DNA of 6,593 nucleotides from Oligoflexia bacterium (GTDB taxonomy: Bacteria > Bdellovibrionota > UBA1018): contig CAINWE010000430.1 in NCBI GenBank assembly GCA_903854365.1, positions 1 to 6,593 of the forward strand, written 5' to 3'. Under the pieces are notes generated by a model. The model searched no databases. It worked only from the letters and a program-made list of their open reading frames with translations, and was not told the origin of the DNA. Position numbers and translations under genes: made by a program. Of this stretch, positions 5,400-6,593 are shown one piece after another (within the stretch, counting starts at the first letter, position 1; each line of letters begins with the position of its first letter).

Positions 5400-6593
5400 A
5401 TGAAGGGCGCATTCTTAAAAGGGATGGTTGCAGTCGTTTCGTTGAGTGTGTGGGTCTTAGGGTGTACGCAAGAGCAGGGATCTGAGGGTGTTAAGGCGAA
5501 GATGGCAAGTGCCTCTCGTCTCGTGCGGAGTCCTCGCGGGGGGCATGTTCAGAGCGTTGAAGCCTTCTCCGATTTGGATCGGTGGATTGAAAGACAGTTG
5601 GTCAAATCCACCGAGGGATTGTTTGCGAATGTTTCTCCTCCAGGGGCGGCTTTAGGCTCGGTAGCGGCCTCGCCGTCGAAGCAAGATCCTGATTATTTTT
5701 TTCACTGGGTTCGTGATTCTGCGCTGGTGATGAGTGTGGTCATGGATCGGTATGCTCGTTCTTCTTCGTCTGGGGACCGCGATTTTCTTTTCAAAGTCCT
5801 CGATCAATATATTGATTTTTCGAGGATGAACCAGGACACCCCGAATCTTTCGGGAAGTGAGGGTGAGCCGAAGTTCAATATGGATGGCACTGCGTTCACT
5901 GGGGAGTGGGGCCGTCCTCAAAATGATGGCCCAGCGCTCAGGGCGATCACGCTCACCCGGTTTGCAAAGCTGCTTTTAGCTCAGGGAGGACACGAGGAGT
6001 ATATTCGATCCAAGCTTTACGATGGGTTGTTTCCCGGGCATTCGCTGATTAAGCGAGATTTAGAGTTTGTGTCTCATTATTGGCGGGATCATTGCTTTGA
6101 TCTCTGGGAAGAGAGTAAAGGTGATCATTTTTATACGAAGATGGTGCAGCGTAGATCACTCTTGGATGGAGCAGATTTGGCAGACAGGCTGGGCGACGCT
6201 CAGGCAGCTGCTTGGTATCGAGCTCAAGCGCAAGCGATTGAGGTTGAAATTCCGAAATACTGGGATGCTGGTCGAGGCTATTTGGTCGAGACGCTGAATT
6301 GGACCGGAGGGAATTATAGAAAGGTGAGTGGATTGGATGTGGCAGTGATTCTCGGTGTGCTTCATGGGAGTCGGGGCGACTCGTTTTTTTCACCTGGGAG
6401 TGATTTTGTGGTGGCCACGGCGGAGAAGCTTCGTGAAGCGTTTCATGGTCTTTATCCGGTGAATCACAATAGTTCCTTGGGTACGGCCATTGGTCGATAT
6501 CCAGAGGATATCTATGATGGAGTCACCGTAGGAGATCATCCCGGCAATCCATGGGTTCTGGCAACTTTAGCCTACGCTGAACTTTATTATCGA
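5400..6593 (+). CDS. Fungal-type GH15 glucoamylase, predicted lipoprotein (partial, 3' end outside window)
   Basis: The 398 visible codons encode a glycoside hydrolase family 15 exo-acting glucoamylase (glucan 1,4-alpha-glucosidase), which releases glucose from the ends of starch or glycogen chains. The start ATG at 5400 follows AGGGGGA by six bases; a GTG at 5397 is also possible. Residues 1-22 form a lipoprotein signal peptide with lipobox VLGC (Cys22), so the enzyme should be membrane-anchored outside the cytoplasm. The catalytic domain starts at about residue 48 and follows the fungal layout closely: DPDYFFHW (96-103) with Arg105/Asp106, EPKFN (156-160), WGRPQNDGPALR (170-181; Trp170 matches Aspergillus Trp120), FDLWEE (233-238) and GRYPED (365-370). 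Glu237 matches the general acid Glu179. The general base region (Glu400 in Aspergillus) lies beyond the window. There is no N-terminal beta-sandwich domain of the common bacterial enzymes. The frame is intact to the edge. Confidence 0.95.
   Translation, partial: MKGAFLKGMVAVVSLSVWVLGCTQEQGSEGVKAKMASASRLVRSPRGGHVQSVEAFSDLDRWIERQLVKSTEGLFANVSPPGAALGSVAASPSKQDPDYFFHWVRDSALVMSVVMDRYARSSSSGDRDFLFKVLDQYIDFSRMNQDTPNLSGSEGEPKFNMDGTAFTGEWGRPQNDGPALRAITLTRFAKLLLAQGGHEEYIRSKLYDGLFPGHSLIKRDLEFVSHYWRDHCFDLWEESKGDHFYTKMVQRRSLLDGADLADRLGDAQAAAWYRAQAQAIEVEIPKYWDAGRGYLVETLNWTGGNYRKVSGLDVAVILGVLHGSRGDSFFSPGSDFVVATAEKLREAFHGLYPVNHNSSLGTAIGRYPEDIYDGVTVGDHPGNPWVLATLAYAELYYR

Noticed and set aside
6049..6393. 114-codon minus-strand frame opposite the glucoamylase gene
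   Set aside because: It lies wholly within the conserved GH15 catalytic domain, has a Ser/Pro/His-rich composition and no start signal.

Overview
The window looks like a chromosomal segment of a Gram-negative bacterium of moderate GC with AT-rich intergenic gaps. The evidence is a GT39/ArnT-type polyprenyl-phosphate-sugar transferase, a lipoprotein signal peptide and Shine-Dalgarno (SD) starts. Gene style and content would suit a Bdellovibrio-like or other delta-type proteobacterium, but nothing here proves the taxon. There are no rRNA or tRNA genes, no CRISPR array, no insertion sequence and no phage genes.

Layout, left to right. The C-terminal end of an unrecognised + gene (2-103) is followed by a sparse gap. 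Then come two + genes: a GT39-family membrane glycosyltransferase (370-1938) and a protein with two CBS domains plus a degenerate response-regulator receiver domain (1981-2826). The second gene meets a leftward operon tail to tail, with abutting stop codons. In transcription order that operon is a TTG-started gene for a mitochondrial-carrier (SLC25)-like membrane protein with a signal peptide (4337-3300), then an ArgR-type repressor (3294-2827), 5 bases apart. Further right is a leftward single-domain BLUF blue-light sensor (4973-4518). A 426-base divergent intergenic region follows, with a 14-base palindrome and a nested hairpin element. The window ends inside a rightward gene for a fungal-type GH15 glucoamylase made as a lipoprotein (5400 onward).

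The main discovery candidate is the carrier-ArgR pair. Three tandem repeats with Px[DE]xx[KR]-type signatures and G-x-Y-x-G-W loops are the hallmark of the eukaryotic mitochondrial carrier family, which is very rare in bacteria. The signal peptide would place the N-terminus in the periplasm, the topological equivalent of the intermembrane space that the N-terminus of mitochondrial carriers faces. One of the three canonical matrix salt bridges is missing on both sides at once. Translational linkage to an arginine-repressor homologue suggests, without proof, a link to arginine, ornithine or related metabolites. The fungal-type glucoamylase is a second eukaryote-like gene in the same 6.6 kb.
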